Source: an uncultured bacterium
GTDB lineage: Bacteria > Atribacterota > Atribacteria > Atribacterales > Caldatribacteriaceae
Reading direction: 5' to 3'
DNA: 64,000 nt
Assembly: GCA_937139415.1 (NCBI GenBank)
Contig: CAKZPS010000030.1
Coordinates: 1-64,000, forward strand
The notes under the pieces were generated by a model that was not told where the DNA came from, ran no database searches, and saw nothing but the letters and a program-made list of their open reading frames with translations. Positions 52,201 through 59,893 of this stretch are shown here, piece after piece. Made by a program: the position numbers and the translations under genes. Within the stretch, counting starts at the first letter, position 1; each line of letters begins with the position of its first letter.

Positions 52201-53680
52201 TCGGGTGGTGGTAGCCTCGTGTTCTCCCCGCACTCATGAATCCCTCTTCCGGGAAACCTTAAAAGAAGTAGGGCTCAACCCTTATCTCTTCGAAATGGCC
52301 AATATTCGGGATCAGTGTTCTTGGGTACACCAAGCTTGGCCACAAGAAGCGAACCAAAAGGCGAAAGACCTCGTAGCCATGGCGATTGCTAAGGTGTCTT
52401 GGCTCGAACCGCTTCAACCGGTGGTCCTCCCGGTAGAAAAGTCGGTTCTCATCATCGGAGGAGGATTAGCAGGAATGATGGCCTCCTTAGAGGCTGCACA
52501 ACAAGGGTTACAGGTTTTCTTAGTAGAGAAAGAGAAGGAATTGGGTGGTCAACTGAGAGATTTCCACCATCGTTTCACCATCGAGGGAGAGGATTTAGTG
52601 GCTCTCGCACGGAAACTCAAAGAGCAGATTCTCGCCCATCCCCACATCGAAGTCATCACCGAAGGAAGAATCTTAGAGAGTAGTGGCTTCGTGGGAAACT
52701 TTGAAACGGTGATCTTTGAGCGAGGAGGAAAGCGAACCATCCGTCACGGCGGGGTCATCATAGCGATCGGAGGAGAAGAGTATCATCCTTCTGACCTCCC
52801 TTACCCGAAGAGAGAGCGGGTTATCACCCAAACGGAACTCGAAAAACTCCTCGAAGATGCTTCTTTCCATCCTCGAAGGGTAGTAATGATCCAGTGTGTC
52901 GGCTCTCGCAATGCCGAGCGCCCCTATTGTAGTCGAGTGTGCTGTCTCTCTGCTCTGAAGAATGTTCTCCGCCTCAAGGATCGTTATCCTGAGGGAGAAA
53001 TTTACCTCCTCTACCGGGACATACGCAGTTACGGTTTATACGAGCGCTACTACCGCGCAGTGCGGGAGAAAGGAGTAGTGTTCATTCCCTTTGCCGACGA
53101 AGCAATGCCTCAGCTTTTGGAGAGAGAGGGTACCCTTTTCGTCCAAGTGGAGAGTGCCCTTCTCGGAGAAACTATTACCCTTGCCCCGGATTGGGTGATA
53201 CTGAGTACCGGGGTGAAAGCCCCTCAAGACGCGCCGGAAATTGCCCAACTCTTCAAAGTCCCCTTGCAACAAGATGGATTTTTTCTCGAAGCCCATGTCA
53301 AACTCCGTCCGGTCGATTTCGCTACTGAGGGAGTGTTCGTCTGTGGTCTTGCCCACGGTCCGAAAACGGCCAGAGAAACTTTGGTCCAGGCCAAGGCTTG
53401 CGTTGCTCGACTCATGACCTTCCTGAGTCAGGACACCATCCATGCCGAGGCGCAAATCGCAACCGTTCAAGAAACTCGCTGTACTGCTTGTGGGGATTGC
53501 GAACTCTTGTGCCAGTACCAAGCGGTGAAGGTCAATCGAGAGAGGAGAGTTGCCGAGGTGAACCCGGCTCTGTGTAAAGGGTGTGGTTTATGCAGTGCGA
53601 CCTGTAAGAGCGGGGCGATCCGGGTCCAAGGGTTTTCCTCTGAGCAAATCGTCTCGGAGGTGGAGTATCTCCTATGGTAG
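49205..53680 (+). CDS. HdrA-GltD-HdrA fusion, multi-flavin electron-bifurcation subunit
   Basis: A 1,491-residue protein with three flavin modules. Residues 10-125 are the start of an HdrA, with FAD loop GGGIGG and a [4Fe-4S] motif (C111, 114, 117, 121). Residues 155-560 are a GltD/NfnB-like NAD(P)H-FAD module, with CQAACPLEQ, GICGRVCHHPCMEECQRG, GGGPSGLSCAY and GGGNVAIDCARSA, inserted into HdrA. Residues 605-915 resume the first HdrA, including IQCVGSRDD. A second complete HdrA runs from FICRCGLN (940) through ASCSPRTHESLF, FAD loop GGGLAG (1084) and two ferredoxin motifs near the C-terminus. This gives one chain that can take hydride from NAD(P)H and split electrons. ATG 49205 overlaps hdrC. 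Confidence 0.9.
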   Translation: MENGNRPKGAVMILGGGIGGIQSALDLANAGFKVYVVEKSFSIGGLMARLDKTFPTNDCAMCILSPKLVECGRHRNIEILSYAQVESIQGTPGHFQVRVRRKCRFVDPEQCTGCGDCAQVCPVEVPNEFDGFLGKRKAIYRPFPQAFPSAFGIEKRGAPHCQAACPLEQKAEGYVALLGHERFEEALQVIKMDNPFPGICGRVCHHPCMEECQRGLLDQAIGIPYLKRFLADYEQEKNLTILPPRQGERPERVAIVGGGPSGLSCAYFLRILGYQVTLFEAQDRLGGMMTFGIPSYRLPREIIAGEIEAVKALGVEVLLGKCWGDDFLLDHLFAQEFQAVYLACGAWTGMKAGVPGEDHPRVVDGLTYLYRMNRGEKLPEAKKVVIVGGGNVAIDCARSALRHGAEQVALYYRRSREEMPARPEEIQEAEEEGVAFFFCASPKEFVEQDGHLVMKCYVMKLCAPDESGRRKPEIIPGVKHEVEADLFIIAIGQRVSLPEATLRLTPSGTIMVDEGLRTSRPGVFAGGDAVLGPATLVEAIAHGKRAAFSIDAYLSKREFHPETPSPAPLSIPWERKQEPRVEPRKLPVSQRLRSFEEVTQGYSQEEAVREAKRCLLCGGCSECMQCVAACRRGAIQHEERERIEEIEVGAVIVASGMGVFDPTQTYRELGYRKYPNVITSLDFERILNASGPFQGKVVRPSDGKTPRRIAFIQCVGSRDDKRGRSYCSSVCCMYAIKEALVAKEHLLVEKKAHHKEMVCAPHAPFHSSQDEEEPILEVTIFAIDVRAHGKDFERYYERAKREGIRFVKGKVGKIQEVNGGDLEVFYTSCDSGIQRETFDLVVLSVGLSLTEEEKNYLEKLDISLAPWETPYLEGMAALRSSREGVWLCGTVNAPKDIPETVQEASACACEVASFLHPARFSEVTEKEYPPEQDVANDPVRIGVFICRCGLNIAGVVNTQDLVEWAKSFPGVVYAEENLYTCSQDTQERIKEKVREHRLNRVVVASCSPRTHESLFRETLKEVGLNPYLFEMANIRDQCSWVHQAWPQEANQKAKDLVAMAIAKVSWLEPLQPVVLPVEKSVLIIGGGLAGMMASLEAAQQGLQVFLVEKEKELGGQLRDFHHRFTIEGEDLVALARKLKEQILAHPHIEVITEGRILESSGFVGNFETVIFERGGKRTIRHGGVIIAIGGEEYHPSDLPYPKRERVITQTELEKLLEDASFHPRRVVMIQCVGSRNAERPYCSRVCCLSALKNVLRLKDRYPEGEIYLLYRDIRSYGLYERYYRAVREKGVVFIPFADEAMPQLLEREGTLFVQVESALLGETITLAPDWVILSTGVKAPQDAPEIAQLFKVPLQQDGFFLEAHVKLRPVDFATEGVFVCGLAHGPKTARETLVQAKACVARLMTFLSQDTIHAEAQIATVQETRCTACGDCELLCQYQAVKVNRERRVAEVNPALCKGCGLCSATCKSGAIRVQGFSSEQIVSEVEYLLW

Positions 53681-54114
53681 AACTCAATGCGTGGGAACCG
53701 AAAATTGTGGCCTTTCTCTGTCACTGGTGTAGTTACGCGGGAGCAGACCTTGCGGGGGTGAGCCGTATCCAATACCCACCCAATATTCGGATCATCCGGG
53801 TTCCTTGTTCGGGTGCCATCAATCCCCTCTATATCCTTAAAGCTTTTCGCGAAGGAGCCGATGGAGTACTCGTGTCAGGGTGTCACCCCGGTGATTGTCA
53901 CTACTTGAGTGGAAACTACTTCGCCCGGAGGAAATTCTTCCTACTCAAGGAACTCCTCATCTTCGCAGGTATCGAGGAAGAACGACTTCAGTTCTCCTGG
54001 GTTTCTGCTTCTGAGGGACAGAAGTTTTCCCAGGTTATAGAGCAAGTAGTAGAAGGAGTGAAAAAGATTGGCCCATCAAAGAAAGGCCTAAAGGAGTTTG
54101 CCTTCCATGTATGA
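53674..54114 (+). CDS. mvhD: MvhD/FlxD [2Fe-2S] electron-transfer subunit
   Basis: A 146-residue protein with the complete MvhD motif set: CHWCSYAGAD (residues 16-25), VPCSGAINPLY, and GCHPGDCHYLSGN. It docks on HdrA and feeds it electrons from hydrogenase, formate dehydrogenase or a flavin subunit. Its start overlaps the HdrA fusion gene by seven bases, so the two are made together. Compared with the copy at 46.8 kb it keeps the N-terminal CxxC. Confidence 0.93.
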   Translation: MVELNAWEPKIVAFLCHWCSYAGADLAGVSRIQYPPNIRIIRVPCSGAINPLYILKAFREGADGVLVSGCHPGDCHYLSGNYFARRKFFLLKELLIFAGIEEERLQFSWVSASEGQKFSQVIEQVVEGVKKIGPSKKGLKEFAFHV

Positions 54115-55045
54115 ACGAGCGTTGACGGAACTTGCGTCAAAAATCCTTGGCGAAGTCGAAGGAATCATCGGATACGCACCGGGCTCCCTCCCTTTCCACA
54201 TGCGTCCCTTCTTGTGTCAGAGAGAGGAAGATATTGCGTGCCTCTCGTTCAACCATTTCGCGCGTCCTAACTTAGCTCGCTACCTCCTCACTCTGGAGAT
54301 GAGAAAGAAAAGAGTAGCCATCGTGGTAAAGGGTTGCGACGCTCGGACGGTGATCGTTCTCCTCAAGGAAGGACAGGTGAAACGGGAGAATCTCTACCTC
54401 ATCGGAGCACCTTGCCACGGAATGGTCAGTGTATCCAAGTTGGAGGAACGCTTTGGGGTACTCTCCCCTCCTGATTTTGTATGGGAAGCCGATACCTTCA
54501 CGTGGCGAGGGGAACGTTTTGCCATACGGGACTTTCTTGAAGACTCTTGCGAACGTTGTGCCTATCCTAATCCCCCCTGGTACGATGCGCTCCTCGGAGA
54601 AGAACTCCCAAAACCTCCGGTTCTACCCGGAGGTAGAGACTACCTGGGGAGAATCAAGGCTCTTCCCCTCGAAAAGCGCTGGGAATTTTTCGCTCAAGAA
54701 ATGGAGAAGTGTATCCGCTGCTACGCCTGTCGAAATTCTTGCCCCCTCTGTTACTGCACAGAGTGCTTTGTCGATCAAACTCGTCCCTCGTGGTTGAGTC
54801 AAGCGGCGACGAGGAACGAAAATCTCTTCTTCCATTTGGGGCGGAGTCTGCACATGGCTGGACGATGTACGGAGTGTGGAGCCTGTGAGCGTGCCTGTCC
54901 CTTAGGTATTCCCATCGGGCTCTTACCCTTATACGTAGAAGAACTTATCCGGGAACATTTCGCCTTCGAGGCAGGGATGAACCTCGATACTCCTGCACCC
55001 CTTTTGACCTATCGGGAAAACGACCCCAACGAGTTCATTCGATGA
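54107..55045 (+). CDS. FrhB/FdhB-like iron-sulfur subunit
   Basis: A 312-residue protein of the F420-dehydrogenase-beta / formate-dehydrogenase-beta group. The N-terminal half has KKRVAIVVKGCDARTVIVLL, a conserved block of the group; the C-terminal half has CIRCYACRNSCP, CYCTECF and CTECGACERACP Fe-S motifs, two or three clusters. No F420 genes are seen, so a flavin or ferredoxin role is more likely, as for FlxB-type proteins. ATG 54107 is preferred with AAAGGAG eleven bases upstream. Its first eight bases overlap mvhD. Confidence 0.82.
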   Translation: MYERALTELASKILGEVEGIIGYAPGSLPFHMRPFLCQREEDIACLSFNHFARPNLARYLLTLEMRKKRVAIVVKGCDARTVIVLLKEGQVKRENLYLIGAPCHGMVSVSKLEERFGVLSPPDFVWEADTFTWRGERFAIRDFLEDSCERCAYPNPPWYDALLGEELPKPPVLPGGRDYLGRIKALPLEKRWEFFAQEMEKCIRCYACRNSCPLCYCTECFVDQTRPSWLSQAATRNENLFFHLGRSLHMAGRCTECGACERACPLGIPIGLLPLYVEELIREHFAFEAGMNLDTPAPLLTYRENDPNEFIR

Positions 55046-55056
55046 GAGGGAGAACC

Positions 55057-56034
55057 ATGAAGGGAAAATTTGTGACTCACGAGCAAGTCTTTACCTGGAT
55101 GGAGAGAGAAAGAGGTCTTGTGGTGATCACGGAAAGAGCACAAAAAAAGTACCACCATCTCCTCCCTTCTCACCTCATCACCGTGAAAACAGCCAAGGAA
55201 CTCTTTTTTTCTCCCTGGGAAGCGGTGTACCGCTATACTCTCCAAGGGAAAACCTGGGTGATCGAGGAAAAAGTGGAACATTCCTCTTTCCCTTCCTTTC
55301 TTGTGCTCTTACCTTGTGAAGCGAAGGCGATTCTTGAAGTCACGGACGTAAACTTCATGACCGAGGACACTCCTGACTTGGGTTATGCCCGAAGGCGGAG
55401 AGGGGTAACCTTGATCATCGTCGGTTGCGAAAGGATCGAGCAAACCTGCTTCTGTTCCTTAGTAGGATGTAGCCCTTTTTGGCGCCACCGCGAGAGCGTG
55501 TTTCTCTTTCCTTGGAAGGGTCATTTCTACCTCGAGGATGGAGAGGAAAAACTCTCCCTTTCCCCTTTCGAAGACCCCCAAAAAGCACAAGCGGTGGAAA
55601 CCTTTTTCGCTGAGACCATCTGTACTTTGCCTTTGCCTCTCCCGGCGAACTTTCCCGAAAAGTTGTACGCGCATTTCGATGATCCCTTGTGGCAGAAGAT
55701 GGCCTGGCACTGCGTGAATTGTGGTGCCTGTACCTACCTCTGTCCCACCTGTTACTGTTTCGATCTCAGTGTGGATGGGAAGCTCCGGGGTTTGACCCTT
55801 CACACCTGGGATAGCTGTATGTTCCCCAAGTTCACCCTTCACGCTTCTTCCCACAATCCCCGTCCTACCGGGAAAGAACGGGTGAGACAGCGGGTTATGC
55901 ACAAATTTTCCTATTTCCCCCTGCGGAACAAATACTATGGATGTGTAGGGTGTGGAGTGTGTCGAGAGATATGCCCAGTCAATTGGGACATTAAAGAGGT
56001 CGTAGAAGGGATGGTGAGGCAGGTTGAACGGTGA
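55057..56034 (+). CDS. Sulfhydrogenase-beta / AsrA / FlxC-like iron-sulfur subunit
   Basis: A protein of about 325 residues. The N-terminal two thirds resemble AsrA and HydB (ShyB) proteins, with LLPCEAKAILEVTDVNFM, GVTLIIVGCERIEQTCFCSLVGCSP. The C-terminal third has CVNCGACTYLCPTCYCFD and CVGCGVCREICPVNWD, two [4Fe-4S] clusters. It pairs with the next gene in many anaerobes to move electrons between NAD(P)H and Fe-S clusters. ATG 55057 is taken; ATG 55042 would overlap the previous stop. The end overlaps the next gene by 11 bases. Confidence 0.85.
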   Translation: MKGKFVTHEQVFTWMERERGLVVITERAQKKYHHLLPSHLITVKTAKELFFSPWEAVYRYTLQGKTWVIEEKVEHSSFPSFLVLLPCEAKAILEVTDVNFMTEDTPDLGYARRRRGVTLIIVGCERIEQTCFCSLVGCSPFWRHRESVFLFPWKGHFYLEDGEEKLSLSPFEDPQKAQAVETFFAETICTLPLPLPANFPEKLYAHFDDPLWQKMAWHCVNCGACTYLCPTCYCFDLSVDGKLRGLTLHTWDSCMFPKFTLHASSHNPRPTGKERVRQRVMHKFSYFPLRNKYYGCVGCGVCREICPVNWDIKEVVEGMVRQVER

Positions 56035-56875
56035 AGTGGGAATCAGAATCAAAGAGAAGAACATTTACGTTCCTACCATGGTCCCCATTCTCGAAGTGAT
56101 TCAAGAGACCAGAGATATTAAAACTTTTCGTGTGCAAAGGCCGAGTTCCTTCTTTTACCATCCCGGACAATTCGCCGAAATTTTTGTCCCGGGGAAGGGA
56201 GAAGCTCCCTTTTCCATTACCTCTTCTCCCCAAGAGGAACGGTTCCTCGAATTCAGCATAAAACGAATTGGCGTAGTGACCGATGCCCTCCACCGCTTGA
56301 ATCCGGGTGATTCGGTGGGGGTGCGGGGACCCTACGGTAATGGGTTTCCCGTATCATCGTTACTTCACTCCTCTCTCCTTTTCATCGGAGGAGGTATCGG
56401 ATTGGCGCCTCTCCGTTCGCTCATTAACTACGTCCTCTCGCCTCAAGAGAGAATAAACTTCCGAGAAATCATTCTCCTCTACGGAGCTCGTACTCCCCAG
56501 GATTTGGTCTTCCAGTGGGAACTCAAGCGTTGGGCAGAACATAGAGACCTCACCCTTTGGGTAACGGTGGACCAAGGAGATTCTTCCTGGTCAGGGATAG
56601 TCGGATTGGTTCCCGAGGTGTTGAAAAAAGTAGTTGAGGTGGAACCAATAGGCTGGAAGAGCATCGTCTGTGGGCCCCCTATTATGATAAAATTCACTAT
56701 CAAAGCACTCCTTGAAATGGGATTTCAAGTAAAGGACATCATTACCACCTTGGAGATGCGTATGAAGTGCGGGGTAGGTAAGTGTGGACGGTGTAACATT
56801 GGTCCCTACTACGTATGTAAGGATGGACCGGTGTTTTCCTACCAAGAGTTACAAGAAATGCCGGAAGAGTATTGA
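56024..56875 (+). CDS. FAD/NAD(P)H oxidoreductase, sulfhydrogenase-gamma / AsrB / FlxA-like
   Basis: A 283-residue flavoprotein of the ferredoxin-NADP reductase superfamily. The FAD motif is PFSITSSP, the nicotinamide loop GGGIGLAPLRSL, and a C-terminal [2Fe-2S] site is formed by CGVGKCGRCN and YVCKDGPVF. With the preceding subunit it forms a diaphorase that injects electrons from NAD(P)H into the Hdr core through MvhD. The start is probably TTG 56024, inside the previous gene, or ATG/ATC starts nearby; the ribosome site is not strong. Confidence 0.88.
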   Translation: MNGEVGIRIKEKNIYVPTMVPILEVIQETRDIKTFRVQRPSSFFYHPGQFAEIFVPGKGEAPFSITSSPQEERFLEFSIKRIGVVTDALHRLNPGDSVGVRGPYGNGFPVSSLLHSSLLFIGGGIGLAPLRSLINYVLSPQERINFREIILLYGARTPQDLVFQWELKRWAEHRDLTLWVTVDQGDSSWSGIVGLVPEVLKKVVEVEPIGWKSIVCGPPIMIKFTIKALLEMGFQVKDIITTLEMRMKCGVGKCGRCNIGPYYVCKDGPVFSYQELQEMPEEY

Positions 56876-56889
56876 GGAAGGTGAGGAGA

Positions 56890-58221
56890 ATGACTTACCA
56901 AAAAGCAGTACAATATTTGTACAGTTTGATTGACTATGAAAAAAGCCCCATGAGATATACAGACTTAAAATTAGAACGGATGCGGGAGCTCGTGGAGAGA
57001 ATCGGTAATCCGCAGCATGCGTTTCCCGTCATCCTCATCGCTGGAACAAAAGGAAAAGGGAGCACTGCCTACTTTCTCATGCGCCTTCTCTCCGCCTGGG
57101 GTATGAAGTGTGGATTCCATTCTAAACCCCACCTCTTCACTTTCCGAGAACGAATCCGTATTGGGGAGACATGCATTACTCCACAAGATGTCGCTTTTCT
57201 CGTTGATTACTTGATCCCCATCGTAAAGGAGATGGAACGAAATTCTCCCTTTGGAAGGCCAACCTATTTTGAAGTAACGGTGGCCTTAGCGTTTCTCTAT
57301 TTTTCATGGCACAAAGTCGACGTAGCAGTGGTGGAAGTAGGATTGGGAGGGAGGTTAGATGCTACCAACGTCTGTGACCCGCAATTAACCATCATCACTC
57401 CCATTAGTTTCGATCACATGGAAATTTTGGGGGGAACTCTCTCGGCCATTGCCAGAGAGAAGGCGGGAATTCTGCGGCCCCACACCAAACTCATCCTCGC
57501 TCCCCAAGAAGAAGAAGCCTATCGTACCATTTGTGAGGAAGCGAGAAGGAAAAACGTACCGGTACGCTTCCTCAAAGAGTGGTGTTCCTGGAACATCTCG
57601 ACGCGAAATCGATCTGGGTCTCAATTCTCCTGGAAAATCAACGAGTGGGGCGAAGGAGAACATGCGCTTCCCATTCTGGGAGATCATCAAGTGCAAAATT
57701 TCATGACCGCTCTCCTTGCACTCAAAGAATGGGGTTTTTCCTTCCATGAGGAGAAGCTAACCCGTGCCCTTCAGGGAATGCATTGGCCGGGAAGGATTGA
57801 ACTCTTGTCCTCTCATCCTCTCGTTATTTTCGATGTGGCCCATAACCATGCCTCTTTTCTCCAATTAGTTCGCACTCTCGAGGACTACTTAGGTTGCACA
57901 AAGGTGCTCTTTCTTTTAGGCTTTCTCCAGGGGAAGGAATACGAAAAGATCGCCCAATGCATTACTCCTCTCACAGAGAGAGTGATCCTCACCCAACCCT
58001 TAAACCCCAAAGCAGTAACCCCGTGGGAGATCGCCCATCATTTCGAGGAACAGGGTCTTCCTGTGGAAGTGATTGAAGACCCCTTTGAAGCTCGGGAGAT
58101 AGCTCTCCATTTTGCGCATCACACCCAGCTTCCCCTTGTCATTGCCGGTTCTTTCTATCTCGCTCCGCCATTTTCCCAAGAATTTTCCTTCCTGTGTGAA
58201 AAGGAGGTAGAACTATGTTAA
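56890..58221 (+). CDS. folC: Folylpolyglutamate synthase / dihydrofolate synthase
   Basis: A 443-residue Mur-ligase-type enzyme that adds glutamates to folates. The P-loop is VILIAGTKGKGSTAYFL near 48-64, with FEVTVALAFLYF, VVEVGLGGRLDATNV and the C-terminal FDVAHNHAS block. In a C1 operon it would make the polyglutamyl tetrahydrofolate cofactors that fhs and metF use. It lies 14 bases after the FlxA-like gene and overlaps the AcsE-like gene by seven bases. Confidence 0.95.
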   Translation: MTYQKAVQYLYSLIDYEKSPMRYTDLKLERMRELVERIGNPQHAFPVILIAGTKGKGSTAYFLMRLLSAWGMKCGFHSKPHLFTFRERIRIGETCITPQDVAFLVDYLIPIVKEMERNSPFGRPTYFEVTVALAFLYFSWHKVDVAVVEVGLGGRLDATNVCDPQLTIITPISFDHMEILGGTLSAIAREKAGILRPHTKLILAPQEEEAYRTICEEARRKNVPVRFLKEWCSWNISTRNRSGSQFSWKINEWGEGEHALPILGDHQVQNFMTALLALKEWGFSFHEEKLTRALQGMHWPGRIELLSSHPLVIFDVAHNHASFLQLVRTLEDYLGCTKVLFLLGFLQGKEYEKIAQCITPLTERVILTQPLNPKAVTPWEIAHHFEEQGLPVEVIEDPFEAREIALHFAHHTQLPLVIAGSFYLAPPFSQEFSFLCEKEVELC

Positions 58222-59015
58222 TTGTCGCCGAGCGGATCAATGCAACCCGCAAGCCCATTCGTGAAGCCTTAGAGCGGAAAGACCGAGATTTCTTCGTCCA
58301 AGAAGCCAAAAAACAAGAGATGAGAGGAGCGCACTTCATTGATATCAATGCCGGTACCGAAGCCGCACAGGAAATCGAAAATCTCCCTTGGCTCGTGGAA
58401 TGCATCCAGGACGAGGTACGGATTCCCCTGTGTCTTGATTCGGCCAACGATGAAGCCTTAGAGAGAGCCTTGAAAGTGTATCGGAAAAAGGAAGTGATGA
58501 TCAATTCTTTCACCGCCGAAGAAGAGCGCATCAAGGCCGTCCTTCCCAAAGCGAAGGAATACGGCGCTTTGGTAGTGGGATTGGCGATGGGGAAGGGATC
58601 GCTCCCCCAGTCGGTAGAAGAACGGATGAATTTAGTCAAGGAACTCGTGACCGCCGTTTCCGACTACGGCATTCCCCAAACGAAACTCTTCATTGACCCC
58701 TTAGTAGTTCCCATAGGAACAGACCAACATCAGGGGAAGATTTTTCTTGAAACCCTAAAACAAATAAAAGAGCAATACCCTAAAGTGCGAGCCATATGCG
58801 GTTTGAGTAATATCTCCTTTGGCATGCCCAACCGCCGTCTCCTCAATCGGGCCTTTTTGGCCTTGAGTATAGGATACGGGCTCGATGCAGCGATTATCGA
58901 TCCCTTGGACGAAGACCTCATGTCCATTCTCTTCGCTACCCGGGCACTCATGGGTCTTGATGATTTTTGTATGGACTATATTTCCGCTTTTCGCGAAGGG
59001 CGACTCAAGGTATAA
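58215..59015 (+). CDS. acsE: Methyltetrahydrofolate:corrinoid methyltransferase (AcsE-like)
   Basis: A 266-residue TIM-barrel pterin-binding protein. INATRKPIREAL, GAHFIDINAGTEAAQEI, PLCLDSAND, INSFTAEEER, and GLSNISFGMPNRRLLNR are the blocks of the MeTr/AcsE family, which moves the methyl group from methyl-THF to a corrinoid Fe-S protein for acetyl-CoA synthesis. CODH/ACS and the corrinoid Fe-S protein are not in the window. The gene overlaps folC and ends the C1 part of the array. Confidence 0.93.
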   Translation: MLIVAERINATRKPIREALERKDRDFFVQEAKKQEMRGAHFIDINAGTEAAQEIENLPWLVECIQDEVRIPLCLDSANDEALERALKVYRKKEVMINSFTAEEERIKAVLPKAKEYGALVVGLAMGKGSLPQSVEERMNLVKELVTAVSDYGIPQTKLFIDPLVVPIGTDQHQGKIFLETLKQIKEQYPKVRAICGLSNISFGMPNRRLLNRAFLALSIGYGLDAAIIDPLDEDLMSILFATRALMGLDDFCMDYISAFREGRLKV

Positions 59016-59042
59016 TGTCCTCAAAAAGGAGGATTGTGTGTT

Positions 59043-59879
59043 TTGCGGATAACTCTTTGGCTCTTCATCTCGATCGCTCTTTTGGCAATGCTTTTGGGGA
59101 GTGGAGCGGGAGGCGAGGAAGAGAAAATTCTCGATTTCAGTCTCTGCAAGGGCTTAGATAAGGACGGTTTTCCCTTAGAGCGGGTGGATAAAGTAAGCAC
59201 CGAAGACGAGCGGCTCCTCTTCTGGGTTTTTGTGCACGATGTTCACAAGGGCGATGAAATGAGGTGGGAATTCCATGGCCCCCAAAAGGAGCTCTACGAA
59301 AGTTCCTTGGTGATTGAAGAAGATAGGGACTACGTGGGGGTACAAGGAGAGCTCAATATCAGTCGCCATCGAAACCGGTTAACTCCAGGGAGTTGGCGGG
59401 CTGAATTTTACCTCAACGGAGAAAAACTGCTTAAAATTCCTTTTACTCTGTTAGAGAGCACCATTCAAGAGAGTAAGAGTTTAGAAGAAGCGGTCAAAAA
59501 AACCGTTGCCCTGCTCAGTGAATTTGGATTTCAAGCCTTAGAAGTGAATGTTTCCGAAGACGATCAGGCGTACATTCGCATGAATATGCTGAGTCATTCA
59601 TTAGATCAAATCTTTTGGAATCAAATTGGCTTAGGCTTTGAAGCACTCCATAGAATTTTCCCTGAAACACCTTGGCTCTTGGTGCAACTCATCTTTGAGG
59701 ATACTTACCTTTTAAGTTTTCAAGTCAAGACCTCCGATTTTGACTATTGGCGCAAAGGATACTTCAACAGTGATGAGTTCTGGAAGAAAAGGGTAAAGCG
59801 ATACGTTTATAGTATAAAGGAGAAAAGAGATTTAGAACCGAGCAAATTCTACGCAGAGCAATTTAACGTGATGTATTAG
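59043..59879 (+). CDS. Secreted protein of unknown function
   Basis: A 278-residue protein. An N-terminal hydrophobic stretch (ITLWLFISIALLAMLLGSGAGG) is a signal peptide or anchor. Next comes a beta-rich domain (residues 30-145) similar in outline to immunoglobulin-like or PEGA domains, then a mixed helical domain with SLEEAVKKTVALLSEFGFQALEVNV. No active-site motif is apparent. TTG 59043 follows AAGGAGG by ten bases; TTG 59034 is too close. It may belong to the same transcript as acsE but has no obvious link to C1 metabolism. Confidence 0.55.
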   Translation: MRITLWLFISIALLAMLLGSGAGGEEEKILDFSLCKGLDKDGFPLERVDKVSTEDERLLFWVFVHDVHKGDEMRWEFHGPQKELYESSLVIEEDRDYVGVQGELNISRHRNRLTPGSWRAEFYLNGEKLLKIPFTLLESTIQESKSLEEAVKKTVALLSEFGFQALEVNVSEDDQAYIRMNMLSHSLDQIFWNQIGLGFEALHRIFPETPWLLVQLIFEDTYLLSFQVKTSDFDYWRKGYFNSDEFWKKRVKRYVYSIKEKRDLEPSKFYAEQFNVMY

Positions 59880-59893
59880 GAAGTGGTGGGGAG

